Positions 27,899 to 38,030 of a stretch of 60,652 nt of DNA are shown one piece after another. Positions within the stretch are counted from its first letter, which is position 1. The number at the start of each line of letters is the position of its first letter. The notes below the pieces were generated by a model. It saw only the letters and a list, made by a program, of their open reading frames with translations. It searched no databases and was not told the DNA's origin. Origin of the DNA: Streptomyces caelestis (GTDB taxonomy: Bacteria; Actinomycetota; Actinomycetes; Streptomycetales; Streptomycetaceae); the NCBI RefSeq assembly GCF_001279005.1, contig NZ_LGCN01000217.1:1-60652 (forward strand), in the 5' to 3' direction. The translations under genes and the position numbers were made by a program.

Positions 27899-29425
27899 TT
27901 AGGAACCCTGCGGCTGTCGTGCCGCAGATTCCGACAGGCGCGGGCCGGTGGGCAGGAACGTCGACCACTGTGCCGGGACGGGAGAGGGGGCCACCTTCTC
28001 GTAGCCGAGGCGGGTCTGGGCGATCCTGGCTTCGTTGAGCCCCTGCTCGCGCTGCTCGTCGGAGGTTCCGATCCCCTCGTCGTCCGTGGCGCTGTCGCTG
28101 TTGGACTGCAGGGCGTAGCGCAGCCCCGTGTCGGTGACCAGGAAGACGCCGCCGGCGTCGGTCTCCGTGCCCTGGAACTGACGGTAGAGCTGGCCGGAGC
28201 CCGGGGTGACGTAGGCGCTGGACGAGCCGGCGGGCAACTGTTCCGGGAAGTCGGTGCCCACCCAGGTGGACAGGGTCGTCCTGCCGTTCTTGGCGTCCAC
28301 CGAGCGCAGGACGCTGCAGACGGTGTTGGCGCCGGACGTCGCGGTGGCGCCGTCGTTGACCGTCTCCGGCCGGTACGAGGGCCAGTTCCGCTGTCCCTCG
28401 AACTCCGTGCTGTCGACGACCGCGCCGGGGCTGACCTGCTGTGCCTCGCCCGCCTGCCCGACACCGACCAGGTCGCCGCTGTTGAGCAGCAGGGTGGCGG
28501 TGAACTCGGAGATGCGTGCCACCTCGCCGGTCAGGACGACGTAGTACTGCATGCGCCGGCCGTCGTACGCCTTGATGACCATGCCGACCTTGTCGTACTG
28601 GCGGAGGGCCTCGGCGGCTCCCGCTTCCGCACCCGGGGTGCCCTCGATCTCCGGGATGGAGATCGGGTCGCCCTGGTGGAGGGTGTCCAGCCACTCCTGG
28701 GAGACGCGCTGCGGGGCGCGCCCCTGGGTGTCGAGGGCCTTGAGGAGTTCCTTGTCGGCCGGGTCCGCCAGCGGATAGGCGTAGCCGCGGGAGTCGACCA
28801 CGTACGGGGAGGTGCCGTCCGGGCCGACGACGTACATCAGCTCGCCCCGGGTGAGCTTGCCGGAGCCCTCGGTCCTGGACCACTCCTTCTCCGCGAGGAC
28901 GAACGCCGCCTTCTGGATGGCGCGGCCGCCGGCGCCGGGCCGCTCGCAGACCGCCCAGCGCTTGGCTGCCTCGGCCTCCTCGGGCGAAGGGAGCCGGTCG
29001 GGCGCGTAGGGGATGCCGATCGTGGCGCCGTGCGGTGGTTCGCCGCTGTCGAGGATCTTCTCCTTGACGGTGATGACGCTGTCCTTGCCGGGGTCCAGGA
29101 GGAGTTTGGCGGACGCCATGTTGAGGACGGGGTGCAGTTGTTCCTTCCCGTCCGTCTTGAGCACGACGTATCGCGTGGTGGAGTCGCTGGCCACGATCAC
29201 GTGCGCCCCGGGTTCGTCCCACCCCTTCGGGGCCGTCGGGCTGAACAGGCCGATCGCGCCGAAGACGGCGAGGACGACCACGGCGACGATGACGCCCGGT
29301 ACGACTGCTCTGAGCGGCTTGGGGGCGTCTTCTTCCGAACCCGAGGGGGAGGGTCGCAGGAAGGACGCGAGCGTGCGGCGCTTCGCGAAGGTGTAGGCGT
29401 TCAGTTCGTCGCGCCGTGATGCCAT
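27899..29425 (-). CDS. eccB: Type VII secretion protein EccB
   Basis: 508 residues. The start MASRRDELNAYTFAKRR is diagnostic for EccB; one transmembrane helix (about 40-62) anchors a large extracytoplasmic repeat domain with paired Cys. EccB is the periplasmic-side component of the ESX core complex. First gene of the eccB-mycP-small membrane unit; divergent from eccE across 228 bases containing a palindrome (29472-29493). Confidence 0.95.
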   Translation of the reverse strand: MASRRDELNAYTFAKRRTLASFLRPSPSGSEEDAPKPLRAVVPGVIVAVVVLAVFGAIGLFSPTAPKGWDEPGAHVIVASDSTTRYVVLKTDGKEQLHPVLNMASAKLLLDPGKDSVITVKEKILDSGEPPHGATIGIPYAPDRLPSPEEAEAAKRWAVCERPGAGGRAIQKAAFVLAEKEWSRTEGSGKLTRGELMYVVGPDGTSPYVVDSRGYAYPLADPADKELLKALDTQGRAPQRVSQEWLDTLHQGDPISIPEIEGTPGAEAGAAEALRQYDKVGMVIKAYDGRRMQYYVVLTGEVARISEFTATLLLNSGDLVGVGQAGEAQQVSPGAVVDSTEFEGQRNWPSYRPETVNDGATATSGANTVCSVLRSVDAKNGRTTLSTWVGTDFPEQLPAGSSSAYVTPGSGQLYRQFQGTETDAGGVFLVTDTGLRYALQSNSDSATDDEGIGTSDEQREQGLNEARIAQTRLGYEKVAPSPVPAQWSTFLPTGPRLSESAARQPQGS

Positions 29426-29471
29426 CTGCTTTCGTTCTCTCCCCGTACGAGGAAGTGGAGGACCGGTGGAT

Positions 29472-29493
29472 GTTCAGTGGATGGCCACTGAAC
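29472..29493. promoter_or_regulatory. Candidate operator: inverted repeat in the eccB/eccE gap
   Basis: GTTCAGTGG and CCACTGAAC with a 4-base spacer, 47 bases upstream of the eccB start. Perfect 9-base arms, consistent with a dimeric regulator site or a leader hairpin. It differs from the palindromes upstream of eccC. Confidence 0.45.
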
Positions 29494-29653
29494 CTCCGTC
29501 CCCACACCCCCGGCTGCCTCTTGGACCCCGGCTGTCGGTCCCGGCCCCTACTATGCCTGCTGCGCGTTCGGGTGTGCGGCACGGGTAGGGTGCTGAGGCC
29601 CTGCCGGTTTCCTGCGGGCAGTGTTTTAGGGAGAGTTCGGGGGTTTTTCAGTG

Positions 29654-30934
29654 ATGGCTTCCGCGCCAGGGACCCGGTCGCGATCGCAATCGACGACGTC
29701 GAGGACCGTCGCGCCCCGTCTGCGGACGCGTTCGGGACGCGGTGGGTCCTTCCTGGTCCAGCGGCTGGTGCTGCTGGAGTTGGCGGCCGCCCTGGTGGTG
29801 TGCGGTTGGCTCATCGGTCCTTTCGTCCTGGTGCCGGGCGCCGTCGTCGCCTTCTTCCTCTGCGTGTTCGCGGTCGTACGGCGTCGGGGGCACTCCCTGC
29901 CGGAGTGGCTGGGCAGCCGGCTGGCTCTGCGGGCCCGCCTCCGGAGGGCGGGGAAGGAGCCGGTGCCGCCGGACGTCGACCCCGGTCTGGCGCCCGCGGT
30001 GGAGTGCGAGCCGAACCTGCGGACGCACACCTACGGCCACGGCGACGACCGTGACCGGCGGCCGGTGGGCATGGTGGGCGACGGGAGCTTCCTCAGCGCC
30101 GTCCTCCAGGTGGAGGCCGACGCCGGCGCCCTGCGTGCCGAGCGCGGTCGCAGGCCGCTTCCGCTGGCTCTGGTCCGGGACGCGCTCGACGTGGACGGCA
30201 TCCGTCTCGAGTCGGCGCAGATCGTGCTGCACACGCAGCCCGCGCCCGCGCCCCATCTGCCCCAGCAGTCGGTTGTGGTGACGAACTACCAGCAGTTGCA
30301 GACCGGAACCGACTCGCCGGCGGTCCGCATCATGTGGATCGCGCTGAAACTCGACCACGAGCTCTGTCCCGACGCGGTGGCCGCGCGTGGCGGCGGGCTC
30401 CTCGGGGCGCAGAAGTGCCTGGTGCGGTCGGCGGAGCACCTGTCCAGCCGGCTGACGGGCGCCGGTTTCCGGGTGAGTCTGCTGACTGAGGAGGAACTGA
30501 CGGCCGCCATCAGCACGTCGGCGTGCGCCAACCCCATGGTGACCGCCCAGGCCGGACAGGGCGACGCGTCCCGGCGGCGGACCGAGGAGTCCAGCCGCAG
30601 CTGGCGCTGCGACAACCGCAGGCACACCACGTACTGGGTCCGCCGCTGGCCCGCGCTCGGCGGCGCCGGCGGCGGTCTGCCCCAGCTCGTCGCCGAGTTG
30701 ACGGCGGTTCCCGCGTTGGCGACGACGTTCAGCCTGACCCTGGCCCGCAGCGGACAGCGGGACGTGGCGGTCACCGGACATGTGCGGGTCACCGGCCGCA
30801 GCAGCACCGAGCTGGCCGCCGCCCGCCGCGCACTGGAGCACGCCGCACGTCAGGCGCGCACCGGGATCGTACGTCTGGACCGGGAGCAACTGCCCGGTGT
30901 GCTCGCCACTCTGCCGCTCGGAGGTGCCCGCTGA
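29654..30934 (+). CDS. eccE: Type VII secretion protein EccE
   Basis: 426 residues with two N-terminal transmembrane helices (about 36-55 and 57-77) and a long cytoplasmic domain, as in EccE; the SVVVTNYQQLQ and RRWPALGG stretches match the family as I remember it. EccE is a peripheral component of the ESX core complex. ATG 29654 follows a GTG codon at 29651, either could start; AGGGAGAG lies about 20 bases upstream and GGGGG nearer. Its stop overlaps the next gene's ATG (TGATG), coupling the two. Confidence 0.85.
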   Translation: MASAPGTRSRSQSTTSRTVAPRLRTRSGRGGSFLVQRLVLLELAAALVVCGWLIGPFVLVPGAVVAFFLCVFAVVRRRGHSLPEWLGSRLALRARLRRAGKEPVPPDVDPGLAPAVECEPNLRTHTYGHGDDRDRRPVGMVGDGSFLSAVLQVEADAGALRAERGRRPLPLALVRDALDVDGIRLESAQIVLHTQPAPAPHLPQQSVVVTNYQQLQTGTDSPAVRIMWIALKLDHELCPDAVAARGGGLLGAQKCLVRSAEHLSSRLTGAGFRVSLLTEEELTAAISTSACANPMVTAQAGQGDASRRRTEESSRSWRCDNRRHTTYWVRRWPALGGAGGGLPQLVAELTAVPALATTFSLTLARSGQRDVAVTGHVRVTGRSSTELAAARRALEHAARQARTGIVRLDREQLPGVLATLPLGGAR

Positions 30935-31704
30935 TGGTCATGTCGACGTCCGCACCGGCCGATCCGGCCGCCGGGACACAGCCGCCCACCGGTCTGCGGG
31001 ACCGTCTGCGCACCGGGTTCGGGTTGCTGGGACCCCGGCATCCACGGCACACCCTGACCTTGGCCGAGGCCAACATGCTGGCCCTGCCCATAGGCGACGA
31101 CGGAGTCGTGGTGGGGGTGAACGCCGAGGGACAGCCCGCCGTTCTCGGGGTGAACCGCCCGACGCCGTTCGACATCCTGCTCATCGGCGGTCTGTGGACG
31201 ACGCAGGTGCTGGCGCTGCGCGCGGCGGCGACGGGGGCGCGGGTCGCGGTGGAGACCGGTCGGCCCGGGCACTGGGCGCAGGTCGTGCGGGCGGTCGGCG
31301 GCGGCCAGTCCGGGATGACCGTGCACGAGGTGGGCCGGGTACCGCCGCTCGGCGCCTCGGCGACGGGTCCCGTCCTGGTGATCCGGGACTGCGGCATGCG
31401 ACCGCCGCGCGGGCGGGTGACCTCGGCGCCCTGGCAGTCCGTTCTCACGCTCCTGCCCTATCTGAGTCCGGTCGCGCCGAGACTGGCGCGTCAGGCGCGC
31501 CTGGTGGGTGTGCAGCGCGTCTCGCCCGATGAGGCGGTGGAGATCGGGCGGGTGACGGGATTGCCCCGGGCCGAGTACGAGGGGCTTCCCACGCTCGCCG
31601 ACGGTGTCACCTTGTGGTGTACGGAGCGGGACCGGCAGTACGTGATGACGCAGCCGACGGATGCCGAGATCGGCCTGGTGGGAACGCCGCGTCGCATGGA
31701 CTGA
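30934..31704 (+). CDS. EccE-linked protein of unknown function
   Basis: 256 residues, starting MVMSTSAPADP with GGAGG nine bases upstream. No signal peptide or transmembrane helix; the text VVVGVNAEGQPAVLGVNRP, then a hydrophobic FDILLIGGLW stretch and VAVETGRPGHWAQ, suggests an alpha/beta fold. It overlaps eccE by one base, so is presumably made with it. I know no name for it; as a soluble partner of the cytoplasmic side of the ESX complex it is plausible. It ends at 31704, before a 303-base gene-free gap. Confidence 0.75.
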   Translation: MVMSTSAPADPAAGTQPPTGLRDRLRTGFGLLGPRHPRHTLTLAEANMLALPIGDDGVVVGVNAEGQPAVLGVNRPTPFDILLIGGLWTTQVLALRAAATGARVAVETGRPGHWAQVVRAVGGGQSGMTVHEVGRVPPLGASATGPVLVIRDCGMRPPRGRVTSAPWQSVLTLLPYLSPVAPRLARQARLVGVQRVSPDEAVEIGRVTGLPRAEYEGLPTLADGVTLWCTERDRQYVMTQPTDAEIGLVGTPRRMD

Positions 31705-32007
31705 CCGGTCGGCTCACGACTCTTCGGGCGTCATGGGCGGTTTGACGCTTCCGCGGGTGTTTGCCGGCCGGTGAACGACGGCGCGCGGCGCGTACCGCAG
31801 GTGCTGCGGGGCGGGCGGGGCTGACGGGCCGGGGCCACTGGTGATTAGGCTGGTACCCGGCGCGACGCCAGAACCCGGGGACCGGGCATCGGCGTCCTAT
31901 CGGGAGGGCCGGTTCGGACGACTTCGTTTCCTTTTCGGACACGTCGGACGACGAGAAAGGGTCGCCCCAGCACGGCACGAGGGTGCTCGACCACACCAGG
32001 AGGAACT
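31705..32007 (+). promoter_or_regulatory. Promoter region of the MinD-like ATPase gene
   Basis: 303 bases without a gene. A promoter candidate is CTGACG (31821-31826), 19-base spacer, TAGGCT (31846-31851), about 155 bases before the GTG at 32008. The spacer is long, so confidence is limited. AGGAGGA lies just upstream of the GTG. Confidence 0.4.
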
Positions 32008-34824
32008 GTGAGCAGCGATCGGGACGGTACGCGCGGGGGCTGGGCGACACCCGGCGATGACCAGCCCGACGCCGAGTCCGCCATCGAGACGACGGGCGAG
32101 TTCACCATCGACTACGCGCCGCCGGCCTGGTACACGCAGAACGCTTCGGGGAGTTCGGATCCGGGGGCGTCGTCCGCCTCGTCGTCCTCCGGTTCCCCGC
32201 TTTCCTCCCCTGCTTCGGCTCCTTCCCCCGGCGGGCCCGTTCCGCCGCCGCAGGCGCCCGCGTCAGGGGCGCCCTTCCCTCCGCCCGCGCCCGTGTCCGC
32301 ACCGGGCGCCCCGTTCACGCCGCCCGCGCCGCCGTCCGGGGAGCCGGTGGCCGTGCCGAGGCTTCCGGCGGGGAGCGGGTTCGAGCCGCAGCGGCCGGAA
32401 GCGGAGAAGGAGCCCGGGGAGGCGGGGGCGGCTTCCCCTCCGTCCGTGCCGGACGGCCCGGCCGGAGGCCCCCGGCCCGACAACGGTGATCTGGAGAGCG
32501 GTGCGACGATCCGCTTCTCCGCCGCCGCGCTGAAGCGGGAGATCGCGGAGCGCGAGGCTGAGGCGGACTCGGAGGCGGAGGCCGCGGCCGAGTCCGAGGC
32601 CGAGGTGCGGTGGGAGCCGTCCGCCGGTGAGGGCGGGACCGACGACGCCGCTGAGAGCGCCGCGGAGACCTCCGACGGCCCGTCGGACGCCGACGGCTCC
32701 GAGGAAGCTTCCGGTACGGCCGGCGGGCCCGGAGCCGGCGCGGTCTCCGGCCCCGAGGACATCACGACCGATGACGTGGCCACCGGGGAGGCCGGGTCCC
32801 CGGTGAGCGGCGTGGGGGACGACGCCGCGCCGGCGGAGCCGGAGTCCGGGTCCGAGGACACCGGGCCGGTGGCCGACGCGGTGCCGGCCGACGCGGCTCC
32901 CGCGGACGACACGCCTCAGGATGCCGTCCCGGCCGCACCCGCCGCACCGCCCGCCTGGACTCCCCCGGTGCCGCCGGCGTACCCCGCCGCCCCGGCACCG
33001 GCCGGCCAGTGGCCCGCGCAGCCGCCGCAGGCGCCCGACCGGCCGGCCGTCCCTGCCCAGCAGCCGCCGTTCCAGCCCCAGGCGCCGCAGCCCGCGCCCG
33101 CCGCCTGGAACCCGTCGACCGCCCCGCAGCCCGGTTACGGCTTCCCCCAGCCGGGCACCGCCCCGACTCCCCCGGCCCAGCCCGCCGGTCCCCCCGGCGC
33201 GGCGGACCCGCAGGCCGGTCACGGTTTCCCGCAGCCCCCCGCACAGCACCCCGGGCCCCCGCCCGCGCCGGCGCCCCACGCCCCCGCGGGCTACGGCTTC
33301 CCGCAGCCGGGGGCCGCCCCGGCTCCCCCGGCCCAGCCGGCCGGTTACGGCTTCCCGCCCGCCGGTGCCCCCGGTACAGCGAACCCGCAGGCCGAGGCCG
33401 CCCCCGCGCCCGGCCCGCAGGCCGGCTACGGCTTCCCCCAGCCGGGCACCGCCCCGACGTCGGCCCCCCAGCCCGGTACCCCGCCCGTGCCCGGCCCGCA
33501 GGCCGGTTACGGCTTCCCTCAGCAGCCGCAGCCGCCCGGTGTGCCTCCGCAGGCACAGCAGCCCGGTGTGCCTCCGCAGCAGCCCGTGGATCCGCGGACC
33601 GGGGCCGCCTGGCCGCAGCCCGTCCGGCACGACCAGCGGCAGCCGACCAACCCCGGTGCGGCGCCCCTCGGTTACACCGCTGCCGTGGAGCTGTCCTCGG
33701 ACCGGCTGCTCAACAGCAGGAAGCAGAAGGCGAAGAGCAGCCGTCCCGCGGCCGGCGGTTCGCGCTTCAAGCTGGGCGGGAAGAAGGAGGAGGCCGAGCG
33801 GCAGCGGAAGCTGGAGCTGATCCGTACGCCGGTGCTGTCCTGCTACCGCATCGCCGTCATCAGCCTCAAGGGCGGCGTCGGCAAGACGACCACGACCACC
33901 GCCCTCGGGGCCACCCTCGCCACCGAGCGGCAGGACAAGATCCTCGCGATCGACGCCAACCCGGACGCCGGTACGCTCGGCCGCCGTGTGCGGCGTGAGA
34001 CCGGGGCCACCATCCGCGACCTCGTCCAGGCGATCCCGTACCTCAACTCGTACATGGACATCCGGCGGTTCACCTCTCAGGCGCCGTCCGGTCTGGAGAT
34101 CATCGCCAACGACGTCGACCCGGCCGTGTCCACGACGTTCAACGACGAGGACTACCGGCGCGCGATCGACGTGCTCGGCAGGCAGTACCCGGTCATCCTG
34201 ACCGACTCCGGTACGGGTCTGCTCTACAGCGCCATGCGCGGTGTGCTGGACCTCGCCGACCAGTTGATCATCATCTCCACACCGTCCGTGGACGGTGCGA
34301 GCAGCGCCAGCACGACGCTGGACTGGCTGTCCGCGCACGGGTACGCGGACCTCGTCTCGCGGTCCCTCACCGTGATCTCCGGGGTGCGCGAGACCGGCAA
34401 GATGATCAAGGTCGACGACATCGTGGCGCACTTCCAGACCCGGTGCCGGGGCGTGATCGTCGTACCGTTCGACGAGCACCTGGCCGCCGGTGCGGAGGTC
34501 GACCTCGACATGATGCGGCCGAAGGTGCGGGAGGCGTACTTCAACCTCGCGGCGTTGGTCGCCGAGGACTTCGTGCGGCATCAGCAGTCGCACGGTCTGT
34601 GGACCTCCGACGGCAACCCGCCGCCGGTCGCCGCCCCGCCGCTGCCGGGCCGGCCCGTCCCGGGTCACCCCTTCCCCGGCCGGCCCGTCCCGGGTCAGGC
34701 CGTCCCGGGCCAGCCGGGCCCGTACCCCCAGCAGCCGCAGCCCGGGCAGCCCCCGGCCCAGCCCGGCCACCCGTACCCGCAGGCCCCGGGCCATCCCTAC
34801 CCCCCTCACCCCGGCCGGCAGTAA
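32008..34824 (+). CDS. EspI-like MinD/ParA ATPase of the ESX locus
   Basis: 938 residues. The first about 560 are disordered: acidic (Glu/Asp/Ala-rich, about 180-310), then Pro/Gln/Ala-rich with GYGFPQPG repeats. The C-terminal about 330 are a MinD/ParA domain with the deviant Walker [13 protein letters not shown] (about 619-630) and [14 protein letters not shown] (about 650), followed by a Pro/Gly/Gln tail. EspI-like ATPases sit in mycobacterial ESX-1 loci and modulate secretion. The GTG has AGGAGGA immediately upstream. Last gene of the T7SS region; a strong hairpin terminator follows. Confidence 0.88.
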   Translation: MSSDRDGTRGGWATPGDDQPDAESAIETTGEFTIDYAPPAWYTQNASGSSDPGASSASSSSGSPLSSPASAPSPGGPVPPPQAPASGAPFPPPAPVSAPGAPFTPPAPPSGEPVAVPRLPAGSGFEPQRPEAEKEPGEAGAASPPSVPDGPAGGPRPDNGDLESGATIRFSAAALKREIAEREAEADSEAEAAAESEAEVRWEPSAGEGGTDDAAESAAETSDGPSDADGSEEASGTAGGPGAGAVSGPEDITTDDVATGEAGSPVSGVGDDAAPAEPESGSEDTGPVADAVPADAAPADDTPQDAVPAAPAAPPAWTPPVPPAYPAAPAPAGQWPAQPPQAPDRPAVPAQQPPFQPQAPQPAPAAWNPSTAPQPGYGFPQPGTAPTPPAQPAGPPGAADPQAGHGFPQPPAQHPGPPPAPAPHAPAGYGFPQPGAAPAPPAQPAGYGFPPAGAPGTANPQAEAAPAPGPQAGYGFPQPGTAPTSAPQPGTPPVPGPQAGYGFPQQPQPPGVPPQAQQPGVPPQQPVDPRTGAAWPQPVRHDQRQPTNPGAAPLGYTAAVELSSDRLLNSRKQKAKSSRPAAGGSRFKLGGKKEEAERQRKLELIRTPVLSCYRIAVISLKGGVGKTTTTTALGATLATERQDKILAIDANPDAGTLGRRVRRETGATIRDLVQAIPYLNSYMDIRRFTSQAPSGLEIIANDVDPAVSTTFNDEDYRRAIDVLGRQYPVILTDSGTGLLYSAMRGVLDLADQLIIISTPSVDGASSASTTLDWLSAHGYADLVSRSLTVISGVRETGKMIKVDDIVAHFQTRCRGVIVVPFDEHLAAGAEVDLDMMRPKVREAYFNLAALVAEDFVRHQQSHGLWTSDGNPPPVAAPPLPGRPVPGHPFPGRPVPGQAVPGQPGPYPQQPQPGQPPAQPGHPYPQAPGHPYPPHPGRQ
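33130..33530 (+). repeat. Six-copy [12 protein letters not shown] coding repeat
   Basis: Within the MinD-like protein, GYGFP or GHGFP motifs recur six times about every 20-27 residues, each followed by Pro/Ala/Gln. The units are imperfect, so they have diverged rather than being freshly amplified. Confidence 0.75.
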
Positions 34825-34836
34825 GCACCGCAGCCG

Positions 34837-34860
34837 AGCGGCCCCTTCCGAGGGGCCGCT
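34837..34860 (+). terminator. Terminator of the MinD-like gene
   Basis: Perfect 10-base arms, AGCGGCCCCT (34837-34846) and AGGGGCCGCT (34851-34860), TCCG loop, followed by TTT; 12 bases past the stop. Confidence 0.9.
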
Positions 34861-35076
34861 TTCGCGTGCGGGGCCGGAATCCGCCGTCAGGCCCTGGCCA
34901 GCAGCGCGTCACCGGTCTCGACCAATGAGCGCACCGTGCGCGTCAACTCATCGTTTTCGCAGGCCACATGGGGTGTTCGCGCCGTTGACGCCCGCAGTGG
35001 TCGCTGATAGACACACTCATCACCCACCTGATCAACCCGTCCTTCCCGTGCGAGCGATGACGCGAGGTCAGCGACC

Positions 35077-36939
35077 ATGGAAACGAACGATCAGTACGGC
35101 GGTCACCACCGCACCCCGGGCCGCGCCCGGCTCGTCCTGGCGGCCGGCGCCGCCGCTCTCGTCCTCGGCGCCGGGCTCGCCACCCCGCTCGACCCGGCGC
35201 CGCGGCAGGCCCGGGCGGCCGACGACGGCGGCAAGGTGCTGACCGTCGCGGTGGCGCAGAGCGTCGACTCGCTCAGCCCGTTCCTGGCGGTACGGCTGCT
35301 CAGCACGAGCATCCACCGGCTCACCTACGAGTACCTGACGAACTACGACCCCGAGGACAACCACGTCGTCCCCGGCCTGGCCACCGCGTGGGAGTCGTCG
35401 CCGGACAAGCTGACCTGGACGTACACCATCCGCTCGGACTCGACGTGGTCGGACGGCGAGCGGGCCACCGCCGAGGACGCGGCCTGGACGTTCAACACGA
35501 TGATGTCCGACCCGGGCGCCGCCACCGCGAACGGCAGCTATGTCGCCAACTTCGAGAAGGTCACCGCGCCGAGCCCCACCAAGCTGGTCATCGAGCTGAA
35601 GAAGCCGCAGGCCACGATGACCGCGCTGGACGTGCCGATCGTGCCCGAGCACGTGTGGGAGAAGGTCGACGACTACTCCGAGTTCAACAACGACAAGGAC
35701 TTCCCCGTCGTCGGCAACGGACCGTTCGTCCTGACCGACTACAAGGCGGACAGCCATGTGCGGCTGAAGGCCAACAAGGACTTCTGGCGCGGGGCGCCCC
35801 GGTTCGACGAGCTGGTCTTCCGCTACTACAAGGACCAGGACGCCGCGGTGTCGGCGCTGCGCAAGGGCGAGGTGTCGTTCGTCGCCGGGTCGCCGTCCCT
35901 GACACCCGCCCAGGCGGACTCGCTGCAGGGCGAGAAGAACATCCGCGTCAACGACGCCCCGGGGCGCCGCTTCTACGCGCTGGCCACCAACCCGGGCGCC
36001 AGGGCGAAGAACGGCGAGAAGATGGGCGACGGTCACCCCTCGCTGCTCGACCGGCGGGTGCGCAACGCGCTGTTCATGGCGGTGGACCGGAAGACCATCA
36101 TCGACAAGGTGTTCCAGGGGCACGCCGTGGAGGGCGCCGGCTACATCCCGCCGCGTTTCCCGCAGTACTTCTGGGAGCCGTCGGCCGGCCAGGAGCTGGC
36201 GTACGACCCGGCGGAGGCGGCCCGGCTGCTCGACGAGGCCGGGTACCGGAAGAACGCCGACGGCAAGCGGGTCGGCGAGGACGGCGTGCCGCTCGACTAC
36301 CGGGTGCTGTGCCACGCCACCGACCCCAACGACAAGGCGGTCGGCCAGTACCTCGAGGAGTGGTGGGGCGACCTCGGCATCAAGACCACGCTCACCTGCC
36401 TGGACAACGTGACCGATCCCTGGCTCGCCGGGGAGTACGACCTCGCCTTCGACGGCTGGTCGGTCAACCCGGACCCCGATTTCGTGCTGTCCATCCACAC
36501 CTGTGGGGCGCTCCCGGCGACCCCGGAGGAGACCGGCGCGACCGACAACTTCATCTGCGACAGGACGTACGACACGCTGTACGCCCGGCAGCTCGCCGAG
36601 TACGACGCCGGCGAACGGGCGGACATCGTCAAGCAGATGGAGTCGCGGCTGTACGACCTCGGCTACATGAACGTCATGGCGTATCCGAACGCGGTCGAGG
36701 CGTACCGCACGGACCAGATCGAGTCGATCACCACCATGCCGGCGAAGGCGGGCAACATCTACGGCCAGGACGGCTACTGGAGCTGGTGGTCGGCGGTGCC
36801 CGCGGACTCCGGTGACGCGGGCGGCGGTTCGTCGTCGACGGGCGTGGTCGTCGGGATCGTCGCGGGTGTCGTCGTCCTCGTGGGGCTGGGGGCGTTCGCG
36901 GCGGTGCGGCGACGGGCCACGGCCGAGGACCGCGAGTAG
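35077..36939 (+). CDS. Peptide/oligopeptide ABC transporter substrate-binding protein, membrane-anchored
   Basis: 620 residues of the SBP family 5 (DppA/OppA) type. Signal peptide about 1-47 ending QARA-ADD; two-lobe ligand domain with LTYEYLTNYDPEDN and LKFxxNKDFWRG-like text; a C-terminal transmembrane helix (about 586-606) followed by RRRATAEDRE. There is no lipobox, so this protein is held by its C-terminal helix, unlike the usual lipoprotein SBPs of Gram-positives. The substrate is probably peptides but is not shown. First gene of a five-gene importer unit (35077-41228), 17 bases before the first permease. Confidence 0.92.
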   Translation: METNDQYGGHHRTPGRARLVLAAGAAALVLGAGLATPLDPAPRQARAADDGGKVLTVAVAQSVDSLSPFLAVRLLSTSIHRLTYEYLTNYDPEDNHVVPGLATAWESSPDKLTWTYTIRSDSTWSDGERATAEDAAWTFNTMMSDPGAATANGSYVANFEKVTAPSPTKLVIELKKPQATMTALDVPIVPEHVWEKVDDYSEFNNDKDFPVVGNGPFVLTDYKADSHVRLKANKDFWRGAPRFDELVFRYYKDQDAAVSALRKGEVSFVAGSPSLTPAQADSLQGEKNIRVNDAPGRRFYALATNPGARAKNGEKMGDGHPSLLDRRVRNALFMAVDRKTIIDKVFQGHAVEGAGYIPPRFPQYFWEPSAGQELAYDPAEAARLLDEAGYRKNADGKRVGEDGVPLDYRVLCHATDPNDKAVGQYLEEWWGDLGIKTTLTCLDNVTDPWLAGEYDLAFDGWSVNPDPDFVLSIHTCGALPATPEETGATDNFICDRTYDTLYARQLAEYDAGERADIVKQMESRLYDLGYMNVMAYPNAVEAYRTDQIESITTMPAKAGNIYGQDGYWSWWSAVPADSGDAGGGSSSTGVVVGIVAGVVVLVGLGAFAAVRRRATAEDRE

Positions 36940-36956
36940 ACGGCGAGCGGACACCC

Positions 36957-38030
36957 ATGACCTCCGACGCGACATCCGCATCCGTCGGCGGGGGCACGGG
37001 CGCCACCGACGGTCCGCCGAAGGACGGACCGTCGGCGACCGGCGGCCGTGTCACCACCGCCTATCCCCGGTACGTGGCGGGCAGGGTGGCCGGCGCGGCC
37101 GTGTCCCTCCTCGCCGTCCTCGTCACCAGCTTCTTCCTGTTCCGGCTGATCCCCGGCGACCCGGTGAAGTTCATGACCGGCGGCCGGCAGGTGTCGGCCG
37201 AGCAACTGGCTGCCTACCGGGAGCAGTTCGGGCTGGACCTGCCGTTGTGGCAGCAGTTCGCCGACTACTGCGGCAAGGCGCTCACCGGTGATCTGGGGAC
37301 GTCTTACCAGTTCAACGCGCCCGTGGTCGACAAGATCACGGAGGCGTTGCCGAACACGCTGCTGCTCACCGGTACCGCCTTCGTGCTGTACACGGCGCTC
37401 GGCATCGCCCTCGGCACCCGGTCGGCGTGGCGGCACGGGCGCCTCGGGGACCGGTTCCACACGGGGCTGGCGCTGGTCCTCTACTCCCTGCCGTCGTTCT
37501 GGCTGGGACTGCTGCTGATCGTCACGCTGTCCGTGGGGATCGGCCCGCTGCCCGGGCTGTTCCCGACCGGCGGCATGGAGTCGGGTGGCGAGGAGGGCTT
37601 CGCCTACGTCGTCGACGTGGCGCACCATCTCGTGCTGCCGGTGGTGACGCTGGTGGCCGTGGAGTACGGGCAGACCCTGCTGGTGACCCGGTCGGCGCTG
37701 CTGGACGAGATGGGCGGCGACTATCTGACCACCGCGCGGGCCAAAGGACTGCGCGACGACCTCGTACGGCGTCGGCACGCGGTGCCCAACGCACTGCTGC
37801 CGACCGTGACGCTGATCTTCATCAACCTCGGACGGACGGTGGCCGGTGTGATCCTGGTGGAGACGGTCTTCTCCTGGCCTGGCCTCGGCGGGCTGTTCTA
37901 CCAGGCGCTGAGCGTGCCCGATCTGCCGTTGGTGCAGGGGCTGTTCTTCGTGTTCGCCGCCGCGGTGATCGTGATGAACACGCTCGCCGACCTGATCTAT
38001 CCGCTGTTCGACCCCCGGGTGGGCCGATGA
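36957..38030 (+). CDS. Peptide ABC transporter permease (DppB-like)
   Basis: 357 residues, about six transmembrane helices, with a Ser/Gly/Thr-rich N-terminal tail of about 35 residues. The BPD-type permease motif (E-A-A-x-x-G-x-x-x-x-x-x-x-x-x-L-P) is represented near DYLTTARAKGLRDDLVRRRHAVPNAL. The stop overlaps the next permease start (ATGA). Pairs with the downstream permease to form the channel. Confidence 0.93.
   Translation: MTSDATSASVGGGTGATDGPPKDGPSATGGRVTTAYPRYVAGRVAGAAVSLLAVLVTSFFLFRLIPGDPVKFMTGGRQVSAEQLAAYREQFGLDLPLWQQFADYCGKALTGDLGTSYQFNAPVVDKITEALPNTLLLTGTAFVLYTALGIALGTRSAWRHGRLGDRFHTGLALVLYSLPSFWLGLLLIVTLSVGIGPLPGLFPTGGMESGGEEGFAYVVDVAHHLVLPVVTLVAVEYGQTLLVTRSALLDEMGGDYLTTARAKGLRDDLVRRRHAVPNALLPTVTLIFINLGRTVAGVILVETVFSWPGLGGLFYQALSVPDLPLVQGLFFVFAAAVIVMNTLADLIYPLFDPRVGR

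Noticed and set aside
34887..35078. 63-residue minus-strand ORF between the MinD-like gene and the ABC importer
   Set aside because: No family match or strong ribosome site that I could see; likely chance frame in a promoter region.
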